From assembly GCF_041624475.1 (NCBI RefSeq), contig NZ_JBFJUX010000016.1, forward strand, positions 5,287 to 69,286: a stretch of 64,000 bases of DNA. The letters run 5' to 3'. The translations under genes were made by a program, and so were the position numbers. The notes below the pieces were generated by a model. The model saw only the letters and a list, made by a program, of their open reading frames with translations. It ran no database searches and was not told where the DNA came from. Positions 6,847 to 16,123 of this stretch are shown here, piece by piece (within the stretch, counting starts at the first letter, position 1; every line of letters begins with the position of its first letter). The stretch comes from Litorivivens sp041624475 (GTDB lineage: Bacteria > Pseudomonadota > Gammaproteobacteria > Pseudomonadales > Spongiibacteraceae).

Positions 6847-9396
6847 GTGGCGGCCACAGATCAGGAATTGCAGCTTCAGATTCAGGCGAAAATGTTCGAA
6901 GCACTTCATCTGCGCGAGAAGGAGTTTTCCACACTCACGTCATTGCTGGAAGATATTGTCTTTAGATGCGACAGCTCCGGTAAAATCCTTCTGGTAAACG
7001 AGGCATGGGAACGGCTTCTTGGGTGGAACATCAAGGAGTCGGTGGGTAAAAAACTCACGGACTTCTTTTGTGAGTCTGGGGCGCCGCTACTGCTTCCTGA
7101 TCAAGCGGCACAGGATGCTTACACCGATGAGGTCTGTCTGCTCGACCGGAAAGGACTAAAGCTTATTTTCAATATGAAAGCGACCTATTCGGGCGGCAGT
7201 TGGTATGGCTCTCTGACCGATGTTACCGCCTACCGCAGTGCTTTATCAGAACTTGAAATTGTCAGGGAAAATGAGCGCAAGTTGTCACTGGTTGCAAGCC
7301 GGACCGACAATATTGTCATCATTACTGATGCTCTTGGCTGTATTGAATGGGTTAACGGCAGCTTTGAGAAAGAAACAGGGTATACATCTGAGGAGGTATT
7401 GAGAAAGTCACCGGGTGATCTTTTGCAGGGCCCAGAAACCTCGACTGAAACTATTGCGGTGATGCGTGAGGGGGTGAGTAAGGGCGAGGGTTTTAATGTT
7501 GAGGTGATTAACTACAACAAGGACGGCATTCCTTATTGGGTCGGTGTCGATTGCACCCCCGTATTTGACGACAATGGAACTATCCGCAATTTTATAGCGA
7601 TTGAACGCGTTATTACCGAGCGAAAAAATACAGAACAACGTTTACGCGAAAGTGAACAACACTTTCGGAGCATACTGGACACAGTCAGCGAAGCCATATT
7701 CTACTGCGATTCTTCACTGCAAATTCGCTACGTCAACCCAGCCTGGAGCGGCATGACCGGCCATGAACTCGGCGCCGGCGAATTCATAGAGCTTACCGAA
7801 TTTGTTCATTGTGACGATGCAGAGTTGCTCGAAGGTATGCGTAAACAGATACATCATCAACCGGGGCAAATCAGGCGGGAAATGCGAGTGATCAGTCGGG
7901 ACGGCGGGTGGCGCCATGTCGAGGTCATCCTTTCCAACAATGGGTCGCAGGGGAATCTCGCCTATACCGGTGCGCTGATTGATATAGACGAACGCTGGCA
8001 CGCAACGCAGGCGATGATGCAGGCGAAAGAGAAGGCCGAGCAGTTGTCTGAGGCTCGAACCCAGTTTGTTGCCAATATGTCGCACGAGATTCGCACTCCG
8101 CTCAATGCGATCATTGGTATGAGTAATGTGCTGAGGCACACCACTCTCGATGGCGAGCAATCCGCCTACGTGGATACCTTGCTTAATGGCGGGAAGGCGC
8201 TGTTGGCGCTGGTTAACGATATCCTTGATCTGGCGAAGCTTGACTCAGGTGAAATGGAGCTTGAGAGGAAACCCTTTGATCTCTGTTCTCTCGCTGAAGA
8301 ATGTGTCGACGTTATGGCGAACAGTGTTATGGAGAAAAACCTTAGGCTGACGTTGGAAGTAGGCGCAGAACTAAGCCGCGAACATATAGGCGACGCGCAT
8401 CGAATACGACAAATCCTGCTTAACCTGTTATCCAACGCGATAAAATTTACTGAACAAGGTGAAGTCCAGATATCTCTAGATGAGGAACGACAGGGAGATG
8501 AACGGTTGCTTAAACTACGTGTCGAGGATAGCGGTATCGGCATAGCGCCGGAGAAACTGACTAACCTGTTCGATGCTTTCAGTCAGGCTGACCCTTCCAT
8601 TACACGCCAGTTTGGCGGAACGGGCCTTGGCCTCTCGATCTGCAAGCAAATTGTCGATCATATTGGAGGCCGAATATGGGCTGAAAGCACTCAGGGGGTG
8701 GGTGCCGTATTTCACTGTGAACTGCCGACCCGAACGGTAATCGCCTCTCAGTCCGGGGACACTATTCACGCCTACAATCTCGATGATCATGCCTTGGACT
8801 ACGTTAAAAATGTGGCTCATGTCTACGGTTTCTGCTTCAAGTCGCACGAGATTGACGGGCATGCTGGCTTTGCGCTGCAATTAGCCGGATCGGCGGTTTC
8901 GCCGCGCTGTGCCTATCCTGAAAGCAAGATTCTCAGTCCGAGGCGCTTGCTCGATCTGCTCCGTCATCGCTCCAATGCGGCCGCTCCGCAGAGCGATAAA
9001 GGACTGCGCAGAGAACAGAAGATCCTTCTTGCTGAAGACGTCGTTGCAAACCAGCTGGTTGCAAAAGCCATGTTAAATCAACTCGGGTACCATGATCTGA
9101 CCGTTGTTGAAAATGGCCAGCTTGCGCTTGAGAAGGCCCGGGAAGAACATTTTGATATCGCGTTGCTCGATATTCATATGCCGGTAATGGATGGCTTTAC
9201 TGCAGCTTCAGGCTTGCGCAAGGAAAGTCTGGCGTCGGTCATCATAGCGGTGTCTGCGGATGTCACCACTGCTGCCAAAGCCCAGGCCACGGAGGCGGGC
9301 TTCGATAATATGCTGCCCAAGCCGTTTACTCGCGATAGCCTGTCAGACATGCTTGACCACTACTGCAACCAGAGCGCGGTTGCGGCGGCAGGTTGA
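6847..9396 (+). CDS. hybrid histidine kinase with three PAS domains and a receiver
   Basis: This 849-residue kinase starts with GTG, with GGGAGGG just upstream. Three PAS domains (about 38-130, 150-260 and 268-385) precede a phospho-acceptor domain with H413 in SHEIRTP and an ATPase domain with LLNLLSNAIKF, DSGIGI and GGTGLGLSI. A region of about 100 residues without clear motifs follows, then a receiver with D775 in LLDIHMP. There is no Hpt domain and no transmembrane segment, so it would need a separate Hpt protein such as the one at 1503-2216. It is co-transcribed with the isochorismatase-like gene. Confidence 0.88.
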   Translation: MAATDQELQLQIQAKMFEALHLREKEFSTLTSLLEDIVFRCDSSGKILLVNEAWERLLGWNIKESVGKKLTDFFCESGAPLLLPDQAAQDAYTDEVCLLDRKGLKLIFNMKATYSGGSWYGSLTDVTAYRSALSELEIVRENERKLSLVASRTDNIVIITDALGCIEWVNGSFEKETGYTSEEVLRKSPGDLLQGPETSTETIAVMREGVSKGEGFNVEVINYNKDGIPYWVGVDCTPVFDDNGTIRNFIAIERVITERKNTEQRLRESEQHFRSILDTVSEAIFYCDSSLQIRYVNPAWSGMTGHELGAGEFIELTEFVHCDDAELLEGMRKQIHHQPGQIRREMRVISRDGGWRHVEVILSNNGSQGNLAYTGALIDIDERWHATQAMMQAKEKAEQLSEARTQFVANMSHEIRTPLNAIIGMSNVLRHTTLDGEQSAYVDTLLNGGKALLALVNDILDLAKLDSGEMELERKPFDLCSLAEECVDVMANSVMEKNLRLTLEVGAELSREHIGDAHRIRQILLNLLSNAIKFTEQGEVQISLDEERQGDERLLKLRVEDSGIGIAPEKLTNLFDAFSQADPSITRQFGGTGLGLSICKQIVDHIGGRIWAESTQGVGAVFHCELPTRTVIASQSGDTIHAYNLDDHALDYVKNVAHVYGFCFKSHEIDGHAGFALQLAGSAVSPRCAYPESKILSPRRLLDLLRHRSNAAAPQSDKGLRREQKILLAEDVVANQLVAKAMLNQLGYHDLTVVENGQLALEKAREEHFDIALLDIHMPVMDGFTAASGLRKESLASVIIAVSADVTTAAKAQATEAGFDNMLPKPFTRDSLSDMLDHYCNQSAVAAAG

Positions 9397-9493
9397 TGGC
9401 GTCGCAGCCCGTGCTGTCATTCTCTTCACGACTCAGTAAATCCCCCTTGAGCTGAAAGCTTGGGAAGTAGGTCATCTCGCGACTCAACCTGCG

Positions 9494-9506
9494 TTGCAAT
9501 TTGCGA
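9494..9506. promoter_or_regulatory. LuxO-type box TTGCAATTTGCGA
   Basis: There is one mismatch to TTGCA-N3-TGCAA. It lies about 80 bp upstream of the sigma-54 promoter at 9581-9596, a normal enhancer distance. Confidence 0.6.
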
Positions 9507-9580
9507 ATGATTGCCCGGGTGTGAGTGTGGAGTTTCTTGAAAGTATAACAAAAACAACATGTTAGGTTGATTTTTCGGGT

Positions 9581-9596
9581 TGGCATGTTCGTCGCA
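9581..9596 (+). promoter_or_regulatory. putative sigma-54 promoter of the GT26 gene
   Basis: TGGCATGTTCGTCGCA has GG and GC 10 nt apart. The preceding CGGGT is shared with the promoter at 10995 (TTCTCGGGTTGGCAT versus TTTTCGGGTTGGCAT). It lies inside a possible upstream extension of the coding frame, which argues for the downstream start at 9627. Confidence 0.65.
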
Positions 9597-9626
9597 ATAG
9601 CTCCTGTAACTGAAAGGAGAATGGCG

Positions 9627-10859
9627 ATGAAAGCAACTAACAAAAACAACGTTCCGGTCAGCGATAGAGTTATCGCGAGTCTGTTGCTGGTATTTACAGG
9701 GCCAGTTTTACTGGCCCGGGTGCTGCTTCAGGCGCTCGGACTGTCTGTTTACCTCGAAGACAAAGCGTACCACCTGGGGCTCTACAAAGTGCGCAGTTTG
9801 CGGGTTTATCGCGACGGCACTGAACGTAAAGCACCATTGCTGCTTGAGGTAGTGAAGGGTCGTATCGCACTTGTCGGTTCGCGGCTGGTAGCGGCTGACG
9901 AAATCGCCGATGCGAATGACATCGCCTTCGCCGATATGCATTTCGCCGCTACGCCGGGTGTTTTCAGCCTGTTTGAACTGCGTCGTCATACCGGGCTCGA
10001 TTTTCTCACCGAGCAGGAATGTAACCTGGAATATCTGGAAAACTGCGGACTGGCCGCTCGCTTGAAAATTGTTGTGCGCAGCGTGCTGGCCAGTGTTTTG
10101 TACCGTGGTGGACAGGTGCTGCGTGACGTTGCCCAGTTTGAAGTGCTTGGCGTACGCATCGATAACTGGTCGATGACCGACTCGCTGACTGATATCGGTC
10201 GCGCCATCGAGAGCAAATCGCAGAGAACAATTTTCTTCGCCAACGCGCACACGCTCAATCTCAGCTATGAAGACGCTGCTTTTCGAAAGATTTTGAATGA
10301 TGTCGATGTGCTTTTGCCCGATGGTTCGGGAATTGAAGTGGCGTGTCGCCGTGACGGAATCCGCCGCAAGGGCAATGTAAACGGGACCGACATGCTGCCG
10401 CTGCTTTGCGAAGCTCTCGGGAATAGCGGTGGTTCGGTGTACTTGCTGGGGGGAGAAGAGGGGATTGCTGAAACCGCCGCTGGCAACCTGCGCTCGCGTG
10501 TACCAAGCCTGCGCGTGGCGGGTACTCGCAACGGATTTTTCAATCAGGCCAATTGCGATGATGTTATCGCACAGATTAATGAGGCGAAGCCGGATGTGCT
10601 GTTGGTAGGTATGGGGCAGCCCCTGCAAGAGCGCTGGGTTGCTGCTAACCGCCATCGTCTCGACGTGCCGGTCGTGATGGCTGTAGGTGGCTTGTTCGAC
10701 TTCTACGCCGAAAAGGTGTCTCGGGCGCCAGTATGGCTGCGTGAATTGGGGCTGGAGTGGATCTGGCGTCTGCTGCAGGAACCTGGCCGTATGTGGAAGC
10801 GCTATGTTATTGGCAATCCGCTGTTCCTTTTGAGAATTCGCAGAGCCGCGCCGCGCTAA
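9627..10859 (+). CDS. WecG/TagA/CpsF (GT26) glycosyltransferase with a degenerate sugar-transferase N-terminus
   Basis: The C-terminal half (about 170-410) is a GT26 enzyme, which adds a sugar to an undecaprenyl-linked acceptor. It shows NAHTLNLS, the catalytic-region LLPDGSG, MGQPLQERW, and GLEWIWRLLQEPGRMWKRY near the end. The N-terminal part (about 10-165) follows the layout of a bacterial sugar-phosphate transferase: a membrane segment, IALVGSRLV matching the family's SLVGPRP region, and a following PGVFSLFELRR. The catalytic KFRSM block is absent, so this half is probably inactive. AAGGAG 7 nt before the ATG at 9627 fixes the start. It is a single-gene unit with its own sigma-54 promoter and a terminator downstream. 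Confidence 0.85.
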   Translation: MKATNKNNVPVSDRVIASLLLVFTGPVLLARVLLQALGLSVYLEDKAYHLGLYKVRSLRVYRDGTERKAPLLLEVVKGRIALVGSRLVAADEIADANDIAFADMHFAATPGVFSLFELRRHTGLDFLTEQECNLEYLENCGLAARLKIVVRSVLASVLYRGGQVLRDVAQFEVLGVRIDNWSMTDSLTDIGRAIESKSQRTIFFANAHTLNLSYEDAAFRKILNDVDVLLPDGSGIEVACRRDGIRRKGNVNGTDMLPLLCEALGNSGGSVYLLGGEEGIAETAAGNLRSRVPSLRVAGTRNGFFNQANCDDVIAQINEAKPDVLLVGMGQPLQERWVAANRHRLDVPVVMAVGGLFDFYAEKVSRAPVWLRELGLEWIWRLLQEPGRMWKRYVIGNPLFLLRIRRAAPR

Positions 10860-10873
10860 GATTGCGAAAAGCT

Positions 10874-10909
10874 TTGCAAAATGCGAAAAGCGCTGATTGC
10901 AAAATGCAA
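10874..10909. promoter_or_regulatory. pair of LuxO-type boxes
   Basis: TTGCAAAATGCGA (10874-10886, one mismatch) and TTGCAAAATGCAA (10897-10909, perfect) are spaced 23 bp apart. They lie about 90-115 bp upstream of the promoter at 10995. This is the enhancer region of the export/polymerase operon. Confidence 0.7.
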
Positions 10910-10929
10910 AACTTCCTTCAATAACTCCT

Positions 10930-10950
10930 GCCCGGTATGCCGGGCTTTAT
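10930..10950 (+). terminator. short rho-independent-like terminator
   Basis: The hairpin is GCCCGG-TATG-CCGGGC followed by TTTAT. It lies 70 nt after the GT26 stop. The stem is only 6 bp and the T-tract is weak, so it may be leaky. Confidence 0.45.
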
Positions 10951-10994
10951 CTCAAGTATATGATTTTAAATAACTAATAAGAGATTTCTCGGGT

Positions 10995-11010
10995 TGGCAT
11001 CGCCTGTGCA
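10995..11010 (+). promoter_or_regulatory. putative sigma-54 promoter of the wza-like operon
   Basis: TGGCATCGCCTGTGCA has GG and GC separated by 10 nt. The expected transcript begins about 25 nt before the ATG at 11046 and would read through five genes to the hairpin at 17084. Confidence 0.7.
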
Positions 11011-11045
11011 TTAGTCCATATAGAAACTACAAAGGTGGATGCGAA

Positions 11046-12386
11046 ATGCCTCCACATTTACCTACTCGGGACAAGACAATGAGCATTAACCAGGTCATCA
11101 AAGGCGCTTCTCGAACTCTACTGGTCGCCTCATCCATTATTGTGATGAGTGGCTGTGCGGTACACAGCGGAGTGAAAAACCCGGAAGCCGGCGTGAAACG
11201 GGATTTTTATGTACCTGCGAAACGCGAACAATCCAGCGTTGACGCACGGGCCGACGCGGCTAACGAGATTCTGGCACGCAATCAGAGCCTGGCGCGCAAC
11301 GATGAATGTCTGGGTGGTGTGTCAGGCTTTAGCAATACGCAGCGTAATTTTTGGGTAGATCAACCCCTGCCGGTGCAGCTTCGAAGCGCAGGTGCCAAGC
11401 GCTCCGACACCGGGATGAACCGACGCTTGCTGCCGCTGTCCCCCGGCGATCGTATTGAGGTGCTCATCCATGAAGGTGAAGAGTTCTCCGGACAGTATGT
11501 GGTCAACCACGATGGGACGCTGGAGCTGCCATACCTGCCGCCGATTACCGTTTCAGGTCTGGACACCGAGGAGATCGAAAACCGCTTGGAACTGCTGCTG
11601 GTTCGGGAGAACTTCTTTTTGGCTCATAACCTGCGCATCAGTGTTCGCCCACTCCAGTGGGCGCCGGTGATGGTTTCTGTCAGTGGTGCAGTCTTTAATC
11701 CGGGCCGGATATTGATTAACGAGCGTCTGCCGGAGCAAATCGAAGAGTCCAAAACGCGTATCGCAGGAGACTATCCGACCCGCCGCTATCTGAGCGAAGC
11801 TATTCGCGCAGCCGCCGGCGTACGTCCGGATGCTCGCATCGATAAGGTTGTGTTGATTCGCGACGGCTGGCATCAGGAAATTGATCTGAGTGGCATTTTT
11901 ACCGGAGCCGAAACCGGGGATGTGCCCTTGATTGCTGGTGACAAGGTGGTTGTACCGACGGCGGGTTGCTTCCAGCGAGAGCTGGCCCGGCCTTCACAGA
12001 TAACCCCAAAAGGTATTCGGGTGTTTATTTCCAACCTGGCTTCCGGTAAAGATAATGCGGCGGCTGCGGTGGGCAACTACGCGACGAGCATGCCTTACGG
12101 GACCCGACTGCTGCAGGCGGTGGTGTCCGGTAACTGCGCGGGTGGCACACAATTGACTAATGCCTCGCGATTTGCGGTACTTGTCAGTGAAAATCCGATT
12201 ACTGGTCAGTCAGAAGTGGTGGAACGCAGTATTGAAGAGTTGATGCGCAATCCTGAGCGCGATAGCTTTAACCCATACTTGCAGCCCAATGACTCTGTGG
12301 CCTGCTATGACTCTTCGGTAACGAACATTCGCGACATAGCGCGCACGGTTATCGATATCGTCAGCCCAATCAAACTGCTGCGCTAA
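11046..12386 (+). CDS. Wza-like outer-membrane polysaccharide export lipoprotein
   Basis: This 446-residue protein should form the outer-membrane channel for exopolysaccharide export. It has a lipoprotein signal with lipobox VMSGC. A polysaccharide biosynthesis/export (PES) domain follows (about 130-210, with LSPGDRIEVLIHEGEEFSG), then SLBB-type repeats (about 215-320) around VMVSVSGAVFNPG. AAAGGTGG lies 7 nt before the ATG at 11046. A second ATG at 11079 would give a more standard lipoprotein signal (Cys at 26), so the start is not settled. It heads the operon wza-like, co-polymerase, polymerase, pyruvyl transferase, GT2. Confidence 0.9.
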   Translation: MPPHLPTRDKTMSINQVIKGASRTLLVASSIIVMSGCAVHSGVKNPEAGVKRDFYVPAKREQSSVDARADAANEILARNQSLARNDECLGGVSGFSNTQRNFWVDQPLPVQLRSAGAKRSDTGMNRRLLPLSPGDRIEVLIHEGEEFSGQYVVNHDGTLELPYLPPITVSGLDTEEIENRLELLLVRENFFLAHNLRISVRPLQWAPVMVSVSGAVFNPGRILINERLPEQIEESKTRIAGDYPTRRYLSEAIRAAAGVRPDARIDKVVLIRDGWHQEIDLSGIFTGAETGDVPLIAGDKVVVPTAGCFQRELARPSQITPKGIRVFISNLASGKDNAAAAVGNYATSMPYGTRLLQAVVSGNCAGGTQLTNASRFAVLVSENPITGQSEVVERSIEELMRNPERDSFNPYLQPNDSVACYDSSVTNIRDIARTVIDIVSPIKLLR

Positions 12387-12397
12387 GGGGACTCGAG

Positions 12398-13810
12398 ATG
12401 TCAGATTACACGCCGATTCCCGACGAGCTGGCGCCGGTTCCCTACCGTCGCCCCGTGGACAAGCCCCGGTGGGCGCGCTACATCTTTGTTGGCCTCGCGG
12501 GGTTTATGCTGATCTGGGCGATGGTGGCAGCCTACGTGCTCTCTTCACCGACTTACAGCAGCAAATTCTCCTTCGTGCTGCCCGGTAAAGGGGTGAATAC
12601 CAAAGTTAACCTGCAAAGCATTGGGGAGGCGAGCACCAGTAGTAGTTCCCCGTTCGGTAACAGCGGTATTAATCCTCGGGTGAACTATAAAGAGATACTG
12701 GTTTCCGATCTGGTTGTTCGCCGTGCGGCTGACGTCTTGGATATTGAAATTCAAGATTTTGGCAAACCCACGGTCAAGCTGGTCGATCAAACGGCGATAA
12801 TCCATGTTGAGAATAAGGCCGGCTCGCCTGAAGCCGCACGCAACAAAGCTCAAGCGCTGGTTGAAGCTTTCGACAGTCGTATTGAAGAGCTGCGCAAAGA
12901 TGAAATGGCTCGACGTGAAGAGGGTATCCGTCGTGCGCTATCGGTCTACCAGCAAAGATTGGACGATGCTCAGGATGCTTTGCTTGAGCATAAGCAGAAC
13001 TCACAGTACGTGTCAGCGCGACAGTATGAAGAGCTGACTATGCGTCTGGAGCGCCTGAAGGAAGAGCAAGTCAGGACTAGCGGTGAGCGAGACAATATCT
13101 CCGGCTATGTACAACAGTTATCAATGAATCTTGGGATCACCCCGCGGATGGCGGCGAATGCCTTTATGCTGCAAGCCGATGCCCAGTTTTCACGTAATCT
13201 TGACGATTATCAGGAAGCCAGTGCGAATCTCGCCGTCTACCGTTCAAAGTGGGGAGGAGCGCACCCTGCCATCGTGAAGGAGGAGGCAAAGCAAGAGTCC
13301 ACACTGGACGCAATGCGCCAGCGCAGCCTGGAGCTTATCGGCGAGCAGGATCTCAATATACTGCGTCTGATTAATATCAGTAGTTCCAACGAGCGTGGAA
13401 CCCTGTTTCAGGACCTGCTCGTAAACTTTGCAAAAGCCAAAGGCCTGAACGATAAGATTGATCAGCTGGGCAAAGCCATTGATCGTCACGTCGACAACCT
13501 CAAGCGTTATGCCCGTGAGGCTGCTGAACTGGAAAACCTTGAACGCAACTACGAAATTGCCGAGGCTGTGTATACGTCTGCCGTCACCCAGATAGATACC
13601 AGCAAAACCGACGTTTTCGCGTCCTACCCGCTGGTACAGGTATTGGCCGCGCCTTCGCTTCCGACCAAGCCCGTTTCACCGAATAAGCCGCTGGCGATTA
13701 TCGGCGGGGTACTCGGTAGTATGATGACTATGTTTGGACTCTTTCTGCTATGGAAGCGCAAACAATTAATCCAGAAAATATTATCGAAAAGTGGATTTGG
13801 TACGCTTTAA
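12398..13810 (+). CDS. polysaccharide co-polymerase (Wzz/GumC-like chain-length protein)
   Basis: This 470-residue inner-membrane protein controls chain length and links the polymerase to the Wza channel. It has one transmembrane helix near 30-50 and a second near 440-460 (LAIIGGVLGSMMTMFGLFLLW). Between them lies a large periplasmic region with long coiled-coil helices (about 170-215 and 340-385). Unlike Wzc it ends shortly after the second helix and has no BY-kinase Walker motifs. A stand-alone tyrosine kinase is not in the window either. The start is 11 nt after the wza-like stop, and its 3' end overlaps the polymerase gene by 61 nt. Confidence 0.88.
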   Translation: MSDYTPIPDELAPVPYRRPVDKPRWARYIFVGLAGFMLIWAMVAAYVLSSPTYSSKFSFVLPGKGVNTKVNLQSIGEASTSSSSPFGNSGINPRVNYKEILVSDLVVRRAADVLDIEIQDFGKPTVKLVDQTAIIHVENKAGSPEAARNKAQALVEAFDSRIEELRKDEMARREEGIRRALSVYQQRLDDAQDALLEHKQNSQYVSARQYEELTMRLERLKEEQVRTSGERDNISGYVQQLSMNLGITPRMAANAFMLQADAQFSRNLDDYQEASANLAVYRSKWGGAHPAIVKEEAKQESTLDAMRQRSLELIGEQDLNILRLINISSSNERGTLFQDLLVNFAKAKGLNDKIDQLGKAIDRHVDNLKRYAREAAELENLERNYEIAEAVYTSAVTQIDTSKTDVFASYPLVQVLAAPSLPTKPVSPNKPLAIIGGVLGSMMTMFGLFLLWKRKQLIQKILSKSGFGTL

Positions 13811-15042
13811 TACTCACCTATCCGTTTTATGTTATCGGCGCAGTCTACATCGTTGCGCCGGTATTGGGCTGGATCCTGATTTTATACTGGGCCTACAACC
13901 TGTGGCTGCCCGAGCCGTTGCGGATAAAATCTTTTCAGCTGGAGATACCCGCGATTGCCTGGCTGTGGATCGCCGGCATGGTGGTGATGGAGGTGGCGCT
14001 GATCGCCGGTCACGTCGACTTCCAGCTGGGACTTCCCGCAATTATAAAATCCAGTATTGGTTGGGCAAAGGGCTGGGCTCTGCTGGCGGTCTTTGTCATG
14101 GTCGGCGCAACGCTGCCGGTTCGTCCCGAATTGATTTACCGGGCATGCTGCATTATCTGTCTGCACACCCTGATTCTGATTCCGATTTTCGTCGGTGCCT
14201 ACTATATCGGTTTGCCCGGCAAAATATTTGTCTCGCCACTGAAAGCGATTGGCGGTCCGGGGCCGGAGTTTTTTGAGTTTCAGCTCTATGGCATTAACCC
14301 CGAGTCTCATGGGCCGCGCTGGCGTTTTTTTACGCCCTGGGCACCAGCGGCTGGATTGTTGGCTAACTTCTATCTGGTTTTTGCCTTGCAGGAGCGGGAG
14401 AAGTTCTGGCGCTGGTGTGGCATTGTCGGCAGTATTGCAATGGTGTTGATGTGTCAGTCACGAGCGGGCCTTGTCGCCATGCTGTTTGTTTCACCTGCCG
14501 TGTATTTTGTCTCGCGCCTGAACAATCCGGTTTTATGGATGACCGGTGGCGTGGGAATGGCCGGCGTGGGCGTGGCCTTCACGAATTTGTTGGAACTGGC
14601 GGATATCACGGTGACCGAGTTCAAGCAGGCACGGGCTGGATCCAGTCGGGTCAGGGCTGCTCTGGCGAGAATTGCCATTCAGCGCTGGCGCGATGAGGCG
14701 CCTGTCTGGGGGCATGGCGTGGTAGAGCGTGGTCCGCATTTGGTGGAGTATATGCCAATCGGCTCGCATCACAGCTGGTATGGCTTGTTGTTTGTTAAAG
14801 GGGCGGTAGGTTTCGTTGCTTTGTTTTTGCCTATGGCGGTGACGCTGGTCGCGCTCTTTATTCAGGCGCAGCGTTGTGTCACGTCGCGTGCAGGCCTGGC
14901 CTGTATGCTGATTTTGATTATGTTCAGTTTCGGTGAAAACCTGGAAATTCTTGCCTACCTTTTCTGGCCTGCGCTGGTCATTATCGGTGCGGCTTTTCGC
15001 AATGACATAGTAGAGAAGTCTTATAATGCCAAAAAAATATGA
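13750..15042 (+). CDS. O-antigen ligase/polymerase (Wzy-like) membrane protein
   Basis: This 430-residue protein has roughly ten or more hydrophobic segments. A long periplasmic loop (about 280-335) contains WRDEAPVWGHG and a GSHHSWYG motif, typical of the O-antigen ligase/Wzy superfamily. It would polymerise the lipid-linked repeat units. Translation starts inside the co-polymerase gene (61-nt overlap), which suggests coupled translation, and its end overlaps the pyruvyl transferase start by 17 nt. Ligase and polymerase roles cannot be separated by sequence alone; the operon favours polymerase. Confidence 0.85.
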   Translation: MEAQTINPENIIEKWIWYALILTYPFYVIGAVYIVAPVLGWILILYWAYNLWLPEPLRIKSFQLEIPAIAWLWIAGMVVMEVALIAGHVDFQLGLPAIIKSSIGWAKGWALLAVFVMVGATLPVRPELIYRACCIICLHTLILIPIFVGAYYIGLPGKIFVSPLKAIGGPGPEFFEFQLYGINPESHGPRWRFFTPWAPAAGLLANFYLVFALQEREKFWRWCGIVGSIAMVLMCQSRAGLVAMLFVSPAVYFVSRLNNPVLWMTGGVGMAGVGVAFTNLLELADITVTEFKQARAGSSRVRAALARIAIQRWRDEAPVWGHGVVERGPHLVEYMPIGSHHSWYGLLFVKGAVGFVALFLPMAVTLVALFIQAQRCVTSRAGLACMLILIMFSFGENLEILAYLFWPALVIIGAAFRNDIVEKSYNAKKI

Positions 15043-16123
15043 TGCCCTGTTGGTCGGCTACTACGGCATGCTCAACACCGGCGATGATATGTTGATGGCG
15101 GCGACGGCGGAGGGCGCGAAAAAGCTGTTTTCTGCAGCTGCGCTAGCAGCGACTTGTCCTGTGGGTAGTGGCGTGAGTCAGTGGTTGCAATGTACTCCCG
15201 TTCAAAGTCGGCAGCAGCGCTTTCGGGCACAGGATCGTATCCTTAAATATGTTGCTGCCTGGCGCAGTCGTCATATTTTGATCGGTGGAGGCTCGGTGTT
15301 TCACACCGCCAAGGATATTGCCCAGAAACGCCATTACTTAAAACTGGCTGGCGATGCCGAGCATCGTGCAGTTGGTGTAGGTTTGGGCCCCTTTGTTGAT
15401 ACGGAAGCAGAGCAGCAATGCGCCGCCTTTCTCAATGAAGTAGCGTTTACGGGAGTGCGCGATAAAGAGAGCTTCGATATAGCCCGCAGTATCGCGCCGA
15501 ATGCTCGTGTTGCACTGACCTACGATTTGGCTCCCGGATTAGTCGATAGTGAAGCCTTTCAGGCATCACTTGCCAGAGAGCGGGACAATGCTATTGGCTT
15601 TGCCTTGTGCCCGAAAGAGCGGTTTGCGAATGATAGCGAATCTGAAAACAAGCGTTTGCAGAAATTGGCCGTGGCGGTAAAACGCTGGCATCAGGAGACC
15701 GGTGCCGAGATCCGCTTGTTTGATTTTAATGGTCACCCCAACCTGGGTGACGAACAGGTGCACCGGGAGTTTCGCACAATGTTGGATGGCGTTCCGGTCG
15801 AGCATATCTCTTACCACGCCAACCCTTATCATTGCATAGCCGCAATAAGCCAAACTCGAATGATGGTTGCAATGCGTTTACATGCCGCTATATTTTCGTT
15901 CCTGACCCAAACTCCCTATCTCAGTCTCAATTATCACCCTAAATGTGAAAACTGGTGTCGTGACAGCGGGCACGATACGCGGTATGCGTTTGACAGTACA
16001 AATTTCGATCCCGATGACCTTGCGCAGGTGGGGGGCGAAATCTTGGGGGGCAGCTATCGCCAGCCGACACTGCCAATAGCAGCGGCGCGCGATGAGGCAT
16101 TAAAGAACTGGGAGGCGCTGTGA
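15026..16123 (+). CDS. polysaccharide pyruvyl transferase family protein
   Basis: This 365-residue member of the WcaK/CsaB family transfers a pyruvyl ketal from phosphoenolpyruvate to a sugar, adding negative charge to the polymer. It shows the N-terminal YYGMLNTGDDMLM typical of the family, ILIGGGSVF near 90, and the MRLHAAIF region near 283 where the conserved His-Ala segment lies. Overlaps on both sides (17 nt with the polymerase, 4 nt with the GT2) place it in the operon. Confidence 0.86.
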   Translation: MPKKYDALLVGYYGMLNTGDDMLMAATAEGAKKLFSAAALAATCPVGSGVSQWLQCTPVQSRQQRFRAQDRILKYVAAWRSRHILIGGGSVFHTAKDIAQKRHYLKLAGDAEHRAVGVGLGPFVDTEAEQQCAAFLNEVAFTGVRDKESFDIARSIAPNARVALTYDLAPGLVDSEAFQASLARERDNAIGFALCPKERFANDSESENKRLQKLAVAVKRWHQETGAEIRLFDFNGHPNLGDEQVHREFRTMLDGVPVEHISYHANPYHCIAAISQTRMMVAMRLHAAIFSFLTQTPYLSLNYHPKCENWCRDSGHDTRYAFDSTNFDPDDLAQVGGEILGGSYRQPTLPIAAARDEALKNWEAL

